Assembly: GCF_030283205.1 (NCBI RefSeq)
Contig: NZ_JASNWF010000028.1
Coordinates: 45,677-109,676 of the forward strand
Origin: Actinomadura opuntiae
Lineage (GTDB): Bacteria > Actinomycetota > Actinomycetes > Streptosporangiales > Streptosporangiaceae
Direction of reading: 5' to 3'
DNA: 64,000 nt
This document shows, in pieces, positions 33,012 through 48,423 of the stretch (the first letter of the stretch is position 1; the number at the start of each line of letters is the position of its first letter). A model generated the notes under the pieces. It was not told where the DNA came from and did no database searches. It saw only the letters and a list, made by a program, of their open reading frames with translations. Both the position numbers and the translations under genes were made by a program.

Positions 33012-34480
33012 TCCTCAAGCGCGGCGTCATCATCCAGCTGATCGCCTTCGCGGTGATCACGATCGTCGGCGTGACGATCGTGCTGGTGAACTACATCGGC
33101 GTCGGCCGGCAGCTGCTCGGCAAGCAGTACACCGCCTACGTCGACCTGTCCGACTCCGGCGGCGTGTTCACCAACGCCGAGGTCACCTACCGGGGCGTCC
33201 CGGTCGGCCGGGTCGGCCCGATGTCGCTCACCAAGGACGGCATCCGGGTGAAGCTGGTGCTCGACCGCGGCAAGCGCATCCCGCGCGACGGCACCAAGGC
33301 GATCGTGGCGAACCGGTCCGCGGTCGGCGAGCAGTACATCGACCTGGAGCCGACCCGGAAGACCGGCCCCTACCTCGACCAGGGCGATCCCTACACGATC
33401 CCGAAGCAGATGACCACGCTCCCGGTGCGCACCGAGGAGCTGCTCCGCAACGTCGACCAGCTCGTCGGTTCGGTGAACACCAAGGACCTCGGCACGATCG
33501 TCGACGAGCTGGACAAGGCGTTCAACGGCTCGGCGTCGGACCTGCAGTCGATCCTGGACGACACGCACCGGCTGCTGCAGACCGCCGACCAGGCGTACCC
33601 GGACACCAAGCAGCTGCTCGACAACAGCGTGACGGTGCTGGACACCCAGCGGTCCGAGGCCGCCAACATCCGCGGCTTCGCCCGCAACCTCAACGACTTC
33701 ACCGCCTCGCTGCGCAAGGACGACCCCGCGCTGCGCAAGACGATCGACAACGCCCCCGGGGCCGTCGACCAGACCCACAAGGCGATCGACCAGCTGTCGC
33801 CGACGCTGCCGACGCTGCTGGCCAACCTGACCACCACCGGGCAGGTCATCACCTCCCGGCAGAACGGCCTGCGGTCGCTGTTCATCCTCTACCCGGTCGA
33901 GGTGGCGGGCGCGTTCACCGTCACTCCGGGCGACGGCACCCAGCACCTCGGCCTCGACCTGAACATCAGCTCGCCGCCCGCGTGCACCGAGGGCTACGGG
34001 GGCGTGAAGCACCGCTGGCCGCAGGACACCTCGCTGCGCAACCCGCCGCTGAACGTCGGCTGCAAGGCCCCGCACAACTCGGCCACGGACGTGCGCGGTG
34101 CCCGCAACTTCCCCAAGGACGCGCTGACGCCCGTCCCGGCGCTGCCCCCTGGCGCCACCACCGGCGCCGGATTCCCCGCGGGCGGCGCGTACGGGACCGA
34201 CGGCGGCTCCAAGTCGTCGGAGGCCAAGGGCAAGAGCTCCGGCGACGGCCAGGCCAAGGGCAAGGCGGCCGCCGCGGCGGCGCCGACCGGCCAGCTGTCG
34301 AATGGGCGGCTGTACCTGTCGTATCCGGCCAATTCAGTCGAATTCGCTGGATACGATCCGTCGACGGGCGCGGTGTACGGCCCGGACGGCAAGAAGTACG
34401 TCATGCCACGTACCGCCGGCAATCGTGAGTTGGGAGACTCCTCGTGGAAGTGGCTGATGCTCGGACCCCTGAGCCAGTGA
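33008..34480 (+). CDS. mceF: Mce family protein, MceF position
   Basis: 490 aa from GTG 33008 in a GTGA overlap with mceE. Anchor near residues 6-25 ('VIIQLIAFAVITIVGVTIVL'). MlaD domain with 'SGGVFTNAEVTYRGVPVGRVGPM' and 'NRSAVGEQYIDLEP'. Helical region to about 290, then a C-terminal extension with conserved Cys ('SSPPACTEGYG', 'LNVGCKAPHNSATDVRG') and an Ala/Lys/Gly-rich stretch before the final ~60 residues. It closes the mceA-F set. Confidence 0.92.
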   Translation: MILKRGVIIQLIAFAVITIVGVTIVLVNYIGVGRQLLGKQYTAYVDLSDSGGVFTNAEVTYRGVPVGRVGPMSLTKDGIRVKLVLDRGKRIPRDGTKAIVANRSAVGEQYIDLEPTRKTGPYLDQGDPYTIPKQMTTLPVRTEELLRNVDQLVGSVNTKDLGTIVDELDKAFNGSASDLQSILDDTHRLLQTADQAYPDTKQLLDNSVTVLDTQRSEAANIRGFARNLNDFTASLRKDDPALRKTIDNAPGAVDQTHKAIDQLSPTLPTLLANLTTTGQVITSRQNGLRSLFILYPVEVAGAFTVTPGDGTQHLGLDLNISSPPACTEGYGGVKHRWPQDTSLRNPPLNVGCKAPHNSATDVRGARNFPKDALTPVPALPPGATTGAGFPAGGAYGTDGGSKSSEAKGKSSGDGQAKGKAAAAAAPTGQLSNGRLYLSYPANSVEFAGYDPSTGAVYGPDGKKYVMPRTAGNRELGDSSWKWLMLGPLSQ

Positions 34481-34490
34481 GGCGGGGCCG

Positions 34491-34979
34491 ATGAGACGCC
34501 TCTGGCCGCAGATCACCACGATCGCCCTCGGCGTGCTCGTCGTCGCGCTCGCCGTCGTCACCGGCGTGTACTCGGTGCGCGTCTACCACGGCAAGGAGTC
34601 CGCCGACCAGCGCGTGAGGGCGACCCAGTCGGCCCGCCAGATGGGCGTCAACCTGATGACGATCAGCTCGACGTCCGCGCAGAAGGACATCGACCGGATC
34701 ATGTCGGGCGCCACCGGCGACCTGAAGAACAAGCTCGGCTCCCAGTCCAAGACTCTGATGGACACGCTGAAGCAGACGCAGGCCAAGTCGACCGTCAGCC
34801 AGGTCGAGGCCGGGGTCGTCTCCATGGACGGCGACTCGGCGGAGGTGATGGTCTCCCTCAACGGGACCGTCACCAACCCCAAGGTGAAGGACGGCGCCCA
34901 GCGCGCCTACCGGTACCTGATGGAACTCAGCCGGGTCGGTGACCGCTGGCTCGTCGCCAACCTGGAGGTGGTCCCGTGA
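34491..34979 (+). CDS. Mce-associated membrane protein (short)
   Basis: 162 aa from ATG 34491, 10 nt after mceF. One transmembrane helix (about 7-26, 'ITTIALGVLVVALAVVTGVY') followed by a soluble domain with 'SAQKDIDRIMSGATGDLKNKL' and 'RYLMELSRVGDRWLVANLEVVP'. This SnoaL/NTF2-like pattern is shared by Mce-associated (Mas) proteins, which in mycobacteria stabilise Mce complexes. Its end overlaps the next gene by 4 nt. Confidence 0.85.
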   Translation: MRRLWPQITTIALGVLVVALAVVTGVYSVRVYHGKESADQRVRATQSARQMGVNLMTISSTSAQKDIDRIMSGATGDLKNKLGSQSKTLMDTLKQTQAKSTVSQVEAGVVSMDGDSAEVMVSLNGTVTNPKVKDGAQRAYRYLMELSRVGDRWLVANLEVVP

Positions 34980-36052
34980 CCATGCTCGGCAGGGGCAAGC
35001 GCTCCGCACCGAAGAAGGACGAGGGCCCGCGAGAGGACGGCGACGGCAAGGCCGGCAAGGCAGCCGCGCAGGCCACCAAGGCCGAGGAGGCTGCGGAGGC
35101 GGCCCGCCTCGCCGAGGAGGCCGCGGCCCGCGCCCGCGAGGCCGCGCGCCTCGCCCAGATCGCCGCCGACGCGGCCGCCGCCGCCGACGCCGAGGACACC
35201 GACGCCGAGGACACCGAGGAGGACGCCCCGGCGAAGGCCGTCAAAACGGCTGTGAAGCCCCGCCGCACCAAGAAGGCCCCCGAAAGCGTCCCCGAGGACG
35301 ACGACCCCGCAGCGGACGAATCAGCCGCGGACGAGGCCCCGGCCGACGACGCCCTCAAGACCGAGGCCGAGGAAGACACCGACGAGGCCGAGGACGAGCC
35401 GGACGACGCCCTCGAGACCGAAGCCGACGAGGCCGAGGACGAAGACGAGGACGGCGAGCTCGAGGACGAGGACGACGAGCCCGCGGACGAGGCGAAGCCC
35501 CGCACGACCAAGAAGGCGCTGGCCTTCAAGCGGGCCGCCAAGACCGACGAGCCGCGCCGCCGCGTCGGCACCGGCCGGTTCACGCTGCTCGCGGTGATGA
35601 CGGTCCTGTTCCTCGCGCTCGGCACCGCGGCCACGGTCCTGATCCTCAAGGACCACAAGCAGAACGCGATCGACGACGCGCGCCGGGACGGCCTGTGGGC
35701 CGCCTCGAAGGCCGCCCAGGAGCTGTCGTCCTACGACTACCGGACGATCGACGCCGACACCAAGGCCGCCGCCGCCATGACGACGGGCAAGCTGCACGAC
35801 GACTACGTCAAGCAGCTCCCGTCCTTCAAGGCGCAGGCGACCGCGCAGCAGCTCGTCGGGACGACCACGGTGATGAAGACGGGCGCGATCAGCGCGTCCC
35901 CGGACAAGGTCGTGGTCCTGGTCTACGCGGACCGCTCCTCGGCCACCAAGAACGACAAGACGCCGCAGCTCCCCGAGTCGCTGCGGCTGAAGATGACCAT
36001 GGTCAAGGTCGACGGCAAGTGGCTCGCCCAGAAGGTCGACGTCATCTCCTAG
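34976..36052 (+). CDS. Mce-associated membrane protein (long, acidic N-terminus)
   Basis: 358 aa from GTG 34976. About 185 N-terminal residues are Ala/Glu/Asp-rich with Lys clusters, probably cytoplasmic and disordered or coiled. One transmembrane helix (about 201-220, 'FTLLAVMTVLFLALGTAATV') leads to a Mas-type domain with 'DYRTIDADTKAAAAMTTGKLHDDYVKQL' and the ending 'KMTMVKVDGKWLAQKVDVIS'. The domain is homologous in pattern to the preceding protein. The acidic extension is unusual and could bind a partner inside the cell. Confidence 0.85.
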   Translation: MTMLGRGKRSAPKKDEGPREDGDGKAGKAAAQATKAEEAAEAARLAEEAAARAREAARLAQIAADAAAAADAEDTDAEDTEEDAPAKAVKTAVKPRRTKKAPESVPEDDDPAADESAADEAPADDALKTEAEEDTDEAEDEPDDALETEADEAEDEDEDGELEDEDDEPADEAKPRTTKKALAFKRAAKTDEPRRRVGTGRFTLLAVMTVLFLALGTAATVLILKDHKQNAIDDARRDGLWAASKAAQELSSYDYRTIDADTKAAAAMTTGKLHDDYVKQLPSFKAQATAQQLVGTTTVMKTGAISASPDKVVVLVYADRSSATKNDKTPQLPESLRLKMTMVKVDGKWLAQKVDVIS

Positions 36053-36070
36053 CCCCCCTCCGACCCGCCC

Positions 36071-36100
36071 GGGCGACCTCCCACGACAGGGAGGTCGCCC
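36071..36100 (+). terminator. Terminator of the mce operon
   Basis: GGGCGACCTCCC, an acgaca loop, then GGGAGGTCGCCC: a perfect 12-bp stem 18 nt past the last mce gene. Confidence 0.85.
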
Positions 36101-36304
36101 GTCCGCGTAAAGAGCCGGCTGAACAGCCCCACGAGGCCCGAACCTCGGCCACCGACCGCGACGGGGGATCGGGGGGTCGCCCCCCAGTAAACTATGGCCT
36201 TCCTCACTGCAGGTCAGGGCCCGAAAAGTCCAAGTCCGCTCTTGACTGCAAGGCCTGGAGGGGCGATGCTCCATGGCAACGTGATGCATACTGCGGCGCT
36301 AGAG

Positions 36305-36333
36305 TTGCGAGCGGTGTACCGGTCGGCTACACT
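36305..36333 (+). promoter_or_regulatory. rpoB: Promoter of rpoB-rpoC
   Basis: TTGCGA (36305-36310), 17 nt, TACACT (36328-36333): the best housekeeping-type promoter in the window. Transcription should begin at about 36340, giving a ~140-nt leader. A second possible start (TTGACT at about 36243) is weaker. The 36,053-36,480 gap contains nothing else besides the mce terminator. Confidence 0.75.
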
Positions 36334-36480
36334 GCCCCTTTGCGCTGCCCTCTGACTATCCACGTGTGAGAGCACTCCCGAGCGGGTCCGTTTTGGCCCC
36401 TAACGCGCGGGTCTTGAACGTGGATCGTCTGGCGTGCGTGTCGTCAGTTACGCCGCGAGCCCTCGGAAGGACCACCACTC

Positions 36481-39948
<3,468 letters not shown>

Positions 39949-39968
39949 TCAACTCAAGGGGAAAACAG

Positions 39969-43841
<3,873 letters not shown>

Positions 43842-43848
43842 CACCTGA

Positions 43849-43904
43849 ACCGGGGGTTCCGTCCCCCGGTGGCGAGGGCCCCTTCCGCAGGCGCGGGAGG
43901 GGCC
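43849..43904 (+). terminator. Double hairpin after rpoC
   Basis: ACCGGGGG/CCCCCGGT (43849-43856, 43863-43870) is followed by GGCCCCT/AGGGGCC (43877-43883, 43898-43904). Two stems in a row close the rpoBC operon. Confidence 0.65.
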
Positions 43905-44033
43905 TTCCGCGTGTCCGGGCATGCGATCTACCTGCAGTTTTACCCGTTTTCTTGACCTTTGAGGGTGTTTTGCGGTGCCGTGCCCGGGGACGACCGAGGT
44001 GCTGGCTAATGTACGCGTCGGGGGAGGAATCAC

Positions 44034-44279
44034 ATGAAGAGGGTCATGACCGCAACGCTGCTCGCCGCGGCCGTCGTCGTCGGCGGGGTGGGTACCGCCA
44101 GCGCCGCCCAGCCGTCCAGGAGCGACCGGCAGACGCAGCAGGGCTGTCGCACCTACTCCAGCGTCAAGGAGTGCGGCAAGCTCGATCTGAACGCCAAGCA
44201 GCGCGCCTGCGAGGCCAAGTACGTCAAGCTGGGAATGACCCAGAGCCGAGCAGAGGTGGAGTGCCACGCATTCGACTGA
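44034..44279 (+). CDS. Small secreted four-cysteine protein
   Basis: 81 aa from ATG 44034 behind GGGGAGGAA. Clear Sec signal peptide (MKRVMTATLLAAAVVVGGVG) with an ASA cleavage site at about residue 24. The mature part is about 57 residues with four Cys ('QGC', 'KEC', 'RAC', 'VEC'), enough for two disulfides, and 'KYVKLGMTQSRAEVECHAFD' at the end. No family is recognised. It has its own terminator and probably its own promoter, so it is an independent unit inserted between rpoC and the str operon. Confidence 0.75.
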   Translation: MKRVMTATLLAAAVVVGGVGTASAAQPSRSDRQTQQGCRTYSSVKECGKLDLNAKQRACEAKYVKLGMTQSRAEVECHAFD

Positions 44280-44295
44280 CACCGGCGCATACGGA

Positions 44296-44325
44296 AAGGG
44301 CCCGCTCCCTGGGGAGCGGGCCCTT
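44296..44325 (+). terminator. Terminator after the small secreted protein
   Basis: AAGGGCCCGCTCC, a ctgg loop, then GGAGCGGGCCCTT: a perfect 13-bp stem 17 nt past the stop. Confidence 0.85.
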
Positions 44326-44407
44326 CCGCGTCCGTTAGCCTGCCCGCCGGTTTGGTGATCGCCCGCGCGGCGGTGCACCGTGGAGGACGCGACCGAGAGG
44401 AGTGGTC

Positions 44408-44974
44408 ATGGAACAGGTGCGGCTCGGGACGACGGGGACGAGGGTCTCGCGGATCTGCCTGGGAATGATGAGCTTCGGCGACCCCGGCCAGCGGCCCTGG
44501 GCGCTGACGGAGGAGGCGGCGGAGCCGATCGTCCGGCGGGCGGTCGAGGCGGGCGTGACGTTCTTCGACACCGCCGACATGTACTCGCGCGGCGTGAGCG
44601 AGGTCATCACCGGGCACCTGCTGGCGAAGCTGTTCCCGCGCCGGGAGGACTACGTCCTGGCGACCAAGGTCTGCCTGCCCATGGGCGACGGGCCCAATGA
44701 CAAGGGGCTGTCGCGCAAGCACATCATGGCGGCCATCGACGACTCGCTCCGGCGGCTGGGCACCGACTATGTGGACCTCTACCAGATCCACCGCTGGGAC
44801 TATGAGACGCCCATCGAGGAGACCATGGAGGCCCTCGACGACGTGGTGCGCGCGGGCAAGGCGCGCTACATCGGCGCGTCCAGCATGTTCGCGTGGCAGT
44901 TCGCCAAGGCGCAGCACGTCGCGGAGCGGCACGGCTGGGCGAGGTTCGTCACGATGCAGAACCACTACAAATAG
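44408..44974 (+). pseudogene. Aldo/keto reductase, 5' part (split by the integrated element)
   Basis: Codons 1-185 of an aldo/keto reductase, plus stop-generating element sequence (K-stop). ATG 44408 follows AGAGGAG. The (beta/alpha)8 barrel part has the catalytic Asp and Tyr in 'FFDTADMYSRG' (about 51-61), Lys in 'VLATKVCLPMG', and His in 'DLYQIHRWDYE'. The reading ends at 'VTMQNHY' exactly at the attL core. The rest of the protein continues at 52462. As it stands the 188-aa product lacks the C-terminal NADPH-binding half, so it is probably non-functional. Confidence 0.93.
44963..44970 (+). other. attL core (CACTACAA)
   Basis: The 8-bp core is identical to the one at 52462-52469. Left of it is reductase sequence; right of it is element sequence. 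Joining left flank, one core and right flank gives an uninterrupted reductase frame (HYNLVYREEEREM). Confidence 0.9.
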
Positions 44975-45438
44975 TAGTTCATCCCATGCGGGTTTACCTT
45001 CGATCTATGTAGGTCACCCAGAGTGATAGTCGCTCGGATCGTCCAGCACGGGGTTTCAGTCCTGATCATGGTCGGGTACTCATGGATGCGGAGCCGCATC
45101 CTGCGACTCCGGAACGGACGAGTGACAGGCGGGGTCGGCTCCTGCCACCGGGGCGCCGCGAGGTGGCCTCATCGAGAAGCGACAGCCGTGACACCACACA
45201 TAAAGAGAACACATTCGCCGGGGTGGGCTCTCGGCACGCAAGACCGGGTCGCGCCCGGGCGGGACTTGTCCCGTGGAACAGCTCACTAACTCGAAAGCCC
45301 TGGCCAACACAGCGCATTTGAAGTCACTCGTCGCGCAGGACTGATCAACGAGCAGGCGGCAGCCTGCCCGGATCGGCGCCCTGAATTTCGGAGATCGTCG
45401 CGCGCTCCCTAGCTGTGGCCAGGGAGAGGAGTCACGGG

Positions 45439-45624
45439 TTGAAGCCCAGCCCGGAAGCTGTCGCATGGGGCAAGCGTCAGGCCAGCAAATCGCCGCGATG
45501 GACTGACGCCAAGTGGAACGAGATCGGGACCATTCTCGGCCTGACGTTGGCCGAAGAGGCATCGGACGACCAGGCCAAGGCCGAGACGTCCGCCGTGGTC
45601 GAGTCGTGGCGGGATGCCGCATGA
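45439..45624 (+). CDS. Small protein upstream of RepSA
   Basis: 61 aa from TTG 45439 (MKPSPEAVAWGKRQASKSPR), 7 nt after AGAGGAG; a GTG at 45415 would add 8 residues but has a poorer site. The pattern 'AVAWGKRQASKSPRWTDAKWNEIGTILGLTL' is basic then helical, with the final ~20 residues acidic. Its TGA overlaps the repSA ATG, so the two are co-translated. It may assist the initiator or act in excision, but there is no recognisable domain. The preceding 44,971-45,438 holds small hairpins (GGATGCGG/CCGCATCC at about 45,083-45,100) and no credible gene. Confidence 0.7.
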   Translation: MKPSPEAVAWGKRQASKSPRWTDAKWNEIGTILGLTLAEEASDDQAKAETSAVVESWRDAA

Positions 45625-47057
45625 GGGCCCCGCAGATGCCGGAGTTGCCGCCCGAGGTGGCCGCCGCCGTCCAGCGCGCGGCGATGCCGGACTTCGAGCG
45701 CTGGCACCAGATGATCAAGACGGCCGGAGGCTGTGAGCAGCCCGTCCGGCTGCAAGGCGAGCGCCTGACCCTGGACGGCCAGACCGGGGAGCTGATCGAG
45801 TCCTACTCGACCGACGACGAGCCGACCGGCTACCTGATCACCGCGTGCGGGAACCGCCGCGCCTCGCGCTGTGCCGCCTGCGCCGAGGTCTACCGGGATG
45901 ACACCTATCACCTGATCATCTCTGGCCTGACCGGAGGGAAGGGCGTCTCCGACGAGGTCAGCGGGCACCCGCGCGTGTTCCTCACCCTGACCGCCCCCTC
46001 ATTCGGCGCCGTCCACTCCCACCGCGAGAAGGCCGGGAAGCCCCAGCCTTGCCGCCCGCGTCGAGACGACCCGCTGTGCCCGCACGGCCGCCCCGAGGGA
46101 TGCCGAGCACGCCACCAGGCCGACGACCCGCAGGTAGGGCAACCGATCTGCGTCGACTGCTACGACTACCCGGCCGCCGTGCTGTGGAACGCCCATGCCC
46201 CCGAGCTGTGGCGCCGCCTCACGCTCACCGTGCCGAGGCTGATCACGGCCGAACTCGGCATCACCCACAAGGCCCTACGAGAGCAGGCCCGCGTGTCCTA
46301 CGCCCGCGTCATCGAGTACCAGCGGCGCGGCCTCATCCACTTCCACGCCGTGGTCCGGCTCGACGGGCCGGACGGCCCCGACCAGCCGCCGCCCTCATGG
46401 GCCACGGCTGAACTGTTGGAGCGCACGCTACCCACCGCCGCCACGCAGGTAGAGGTACCGGTCCCGCATCCGCAGGGCGGTACGGCACCGTTGACCCTGC
46501 GATGGGGGCGCCAGCACGACACCCAGCCCATCAAGGTCGCCGCCGACCTGGACGGCATCGCCGACAAGCACGTCGCCCGCTACATCGCCAAGTACGCCAC
46601 CAAGGGCGCCGAGGACTCAGGCACCGTGGACCACCCCGTCCGCTACGCCACCCAGATCAACTCACTCAAGGTGTCCGAGCACGCCCGCCGCATGATCTGG
46701 ACGTGCTTCACACTGGCCGACCTGCCCGAGTACCACGACCTACGCCTACGCAACTGGGCTCACATGCTGGGGTACGGAGGACACTTCTCCTCCAAGTCCC
46801 GCCGCTACTCGGTCACCCTCTCCGAGCTACGCCAGGCCCGTGCCGAGTACGCCGCCCAGGCCGCACGGCAGGCCGAAGGGCTTCCCGAGCCGGACCCGAA
46901 GCGGGACGTCGTGACCACCGGGCGATGGAAGTACGTCGGAAGCGGACTCATGAACGGTGAGCACTTCTGGGCAGAGCAGGCGCGCAACCGGGTCCAGCAG
47001 GCCCGAGCCATCCGTAACCAGCTCACCGACCGTGACGACGAGCGGAAGGCGAGCTAG
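45621..47057 (+). CDS. repSA: RepSA-type rolling-circle replication initiator
   Basis: 478 aa from ATG 45621. Matches the RepSA initiators of actinomycete integrative elements such as pSAM2. An N-terminal Cys-rich segment ('CGNRRASRCAACAEVYRDDTYH') may bind zinc. The HUH metal-binding motif is 'LIHFHAVV' with His240 and His242. The catalytic tyrosine is in 'YIAKYATKG' (Tyr321, Lys324, Tyr325), which should nick the origin and hold the 5' end. It presumably replicates the excised circle. An origin should be inside or just after the gene. Confidence 0.92.
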   Translation: MRAPQMPELPPEVAAAVQRAAMPDFERWHQMIKTAGGCEQPVRLQGERLTLDGQTGELIESYSTDDEPTGYLITACGNRRASRCAACAEVYRDDTYHLIISGLTGGKGVSDEVSGHPRVFLTLTAPSFGAVHSHREKAGKPQPCRPRRDDPLCPHGRPEGCRARHQADDPQVGQPICVDCYDYPAAVLWNAHAPELWRRLTLTVPRLITAELGITHKALREQARVSYARVIEYQRRGLIHFHAVVRLDGPDGPDQPPPSWATAELLERTLPTAATQVEVPVPHPQGGTAPLTLRWGRQHDTQPIKVAADLDGIADKHVARYIAKYATKGAEDSGTVDHPVRYATQINSLKVSEHARRMIWTCFTLADLPEYHDLRLRNWAHMLGYGGHFSSKSRRYSVTLSELRQARAEYAAQAARQAEGLPEPDPKRDVVTTGRWKYVGSGLMNGEHFWAEQARNRVQQARAIRNQLTDRDDERKAS

Positions 47058-47154
47058 CTCGGACCCCCAGGCGTCGAGGACTTTCTTTACAGGGTCAAGG
47101 CGCCCGCTACGCGGTCGCCGGCGGCCACTTGCTTCACTGAGCCGGGCGAGTGGC

Positions 47155-47187
47155 GAGGTGTCGTAGCGCCAGGTCCTGGCGCACCTC
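47155..47187. repeat. Palindrome downstream of repSA
   Basis: GCGCCAGG-t-CCTGGCGC (47166-47182) lies inside partly overlapping GAGGTG/CACCTC arms (47155-47160, 47182-47187). It lies in a 361-bp gap after repSA, where elements of this kind often keep the double-strand origin, so it is a candidate nick-site hairpin or the repSA terminator. A 31-codon frame at 47313 follows an AGGAG but is too short to call. Confidence 0.5.
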
Positions 47188-47418
47188 TAGCGGTGGCGTT
47201 CGTCTAGCCCTGCCTGGCGCGCCTTCCCGGACCGTCCTGGGAGTAGGAGCACTGCAGCCCCTCGGAATGCCCTGTAGCGCTGAAACGTTACGCAAAACAG
47301 GAGAAACTTCTCATGGCTGGGGATCGCCACAGTGACACGGAGGTGACACACTCGCGGCAGAGCCCCCAAGCTTGCCCTCTCTCGCACCTCCGCGCGGCAA
47401 GGATGTAAGACTAAGGCA

Positions 47419-47796
47419 GTGAGCAGCATTGAGCCGGAGAGCACGACTGTGGACAGTGTGACCGTGTACGTCGACTGGTCGAACCTGGCCAGCGTGCCCA
47501 CACGCCACATCAACCAGTTCGTAGCTCAGGTCGGCCCGCCTACACGCGATGGCTCACCTGATGGCATCTACCTTGCGTTGGGCCACCTGGCCCCACCTGT
47601 GATCGTGAGCAGCGATCCGGAGCTGCGACGGCGGGAGATCGAAGCAGTCGCAAACGGGATCGCCCCCGATGACATGGGGCGGTTCCATCTGAGCAGGTCG
47701 CGCTGCGAAGAACTCATCACGGTCTTGCAAGAGGCTCTTAGGCAGTATGACAAAGCCGAAGGTCTGCGGGAGCAGGCAGAGAGGCGGAGACCATGA
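47419..47796 (+). CDS. DUF3467-like protein, first gene of the toxin operon
   Basis: 125 aa from GTG 47419. The N-terminal half reads 'VDSVTVYVDWSNLASVPTRH' and 'DGIYLALGHLAPPVIVSSDP'. The C-terminal helix 'LSRSRCEELITVLQEALRQYDKAEGL' resembles the 'AK-LL-ALQENI-KYE' end of DUF3467 proteins, a family of unknown function common on phages and elements. That similarity is from memory of the pattern. It overlaps the next gene by 4 nt (ATGA), so it belongs to the antitoxin-toxin operon and may be part of its control. Confidence 0.65.
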   Translation: MSSIEPESTTVDSVTVYVDWSNLASVPTRHINQFVAQVGPPTRDGSPDGIYLALGHLAPPVIVSSDPELRRREIEAVANGIAPDDMGRFHLSRSRCEELITVLQEALRQYDKAEGLREQAERRRP

Positions 47797-48032
47797 GTGC
47801 GTCGTTTGCCCATCAGTCAACCGCTAGTACTTCCGATCGCGTCGAAATCGGCGTTGCGGTCCCGCAACCGTTGGTGCTCACCTTCCCGTGGCTGGCCATC
47901 ACCAATGCAGCCCCCGGGCCCGTGGAGTCGCTGCCGCCCCTCGAAGATCAGTTCGCTGCCTTCGCTGAGGAAGCGGCGGAGTGGGCGGATGCGAGCCTGC
48001 CGTTGGCGGCGGAACTGCTCGACGACGAGTAG
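47793..48032 (+). CDS. Candidate antitoxin of the MazF module
   Basis: 79 aa from ATG 47793. It has Ser/Thr-rich and Pro-rich segments and an acidic helical C-terminus ('EEAAEWADASLPLAAELLDDE'). An acidic C-terminal tail that plugs the toxin is typical of MazE-like antitoxins. The DNA-binding N-terminus of MazE (AbrB fold) is not recognisable. The call rests on size, acidity and position 10 nt before the toxin. Confidence 0.6.
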   Translation: MSASFAHQSTASTSDRVEIGVAVPQPLVLTFPWLAITNAAPGPVESLPPLEDQFAAFAEEAAEWADASLPLAAELLDDE

Positions 48033-48042
48033 CGTTAGGCGT

Positions 48043-48393
48043 GTGCCATATCCCGACGACCCTCCGAGGTGGGGCGAGATCTACTGGGTTGACTTCAACC
48101 CGGGCCGAGGCTCCGAGCAGACGGGGCGTCGGCCTGGAGTGGTCATCTCGCGAGATTCGTTCAACAAGGCGATGCCGGTTGTGAGCATCGCGGCGGTAAG
48201 CAGCAAGATTAAGTCGTTCAATCGGATTGCGCCGATCCTGTCCGAAAACGACCCATTGCCCCAGAAGAGTCAGATCCTGGCCTTCCAGGTTCTCACAGTT
48301 GATCAAAAGAGGTTGGACGGGTACTGCGGACGCCTTAATGATCAACAGACGATTGATCTGAAGGAAGCGCTGAGGCTGGTCTGGGACCTATAG
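48043..48393 (+). CDS. MazF/PemK-type mRNA interferase toxin
   Basis: 116 aa from GTG 48043 (MPYPDDPPRWGEIYWVDFNP). Family motifs: 'RWGEIYWVDFNPGRGSEQTGRRPGVVIS' in the first 40 residues, including the catalytic Arg of the beta1-beta2 loop, and 'VVSIAAVSSKI' for the Thr/Ser position, although Ser replaces Thr. 'VLTVDQKRLDGYCGRLNDQQTIDLKEALRLVWDL' closes the SH3-like barrel. It would cleave RNA at short motifs when the antitoxin decays, stabilising the element. Codon use is less GC-rich than its neighbours. Confidence 0.9.
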   Translation: MPYPDDPPRWGEIYWVDFNPGRGSEQTGRRPGVVISRDSFNKAMPVVSIAAVSSKIKSFNRIAPILSENDPLPQKSQILAFQVLTVDQKRLDGYCGRLNDQQTIDLKEALRLVWDL

Positions 48394-48423
48394 CAGTGTT
48401 GTCGTGAGCTTGGTGCCGCTGGC

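Noticed and set aside
44971..45414. Small genes at the left end of the element (45023-45289 plus, 45066-45317 minus)
   Set aside because: No codon bias, Shine-Dalgarno or recognisable motif; more likely attachment and regulatory DNA.
47313..47408. 31-codon frame with an AGGAG site
   Set aside because: The product lacks any recognisable feature; kept only as a possibility in the origin-region entry.
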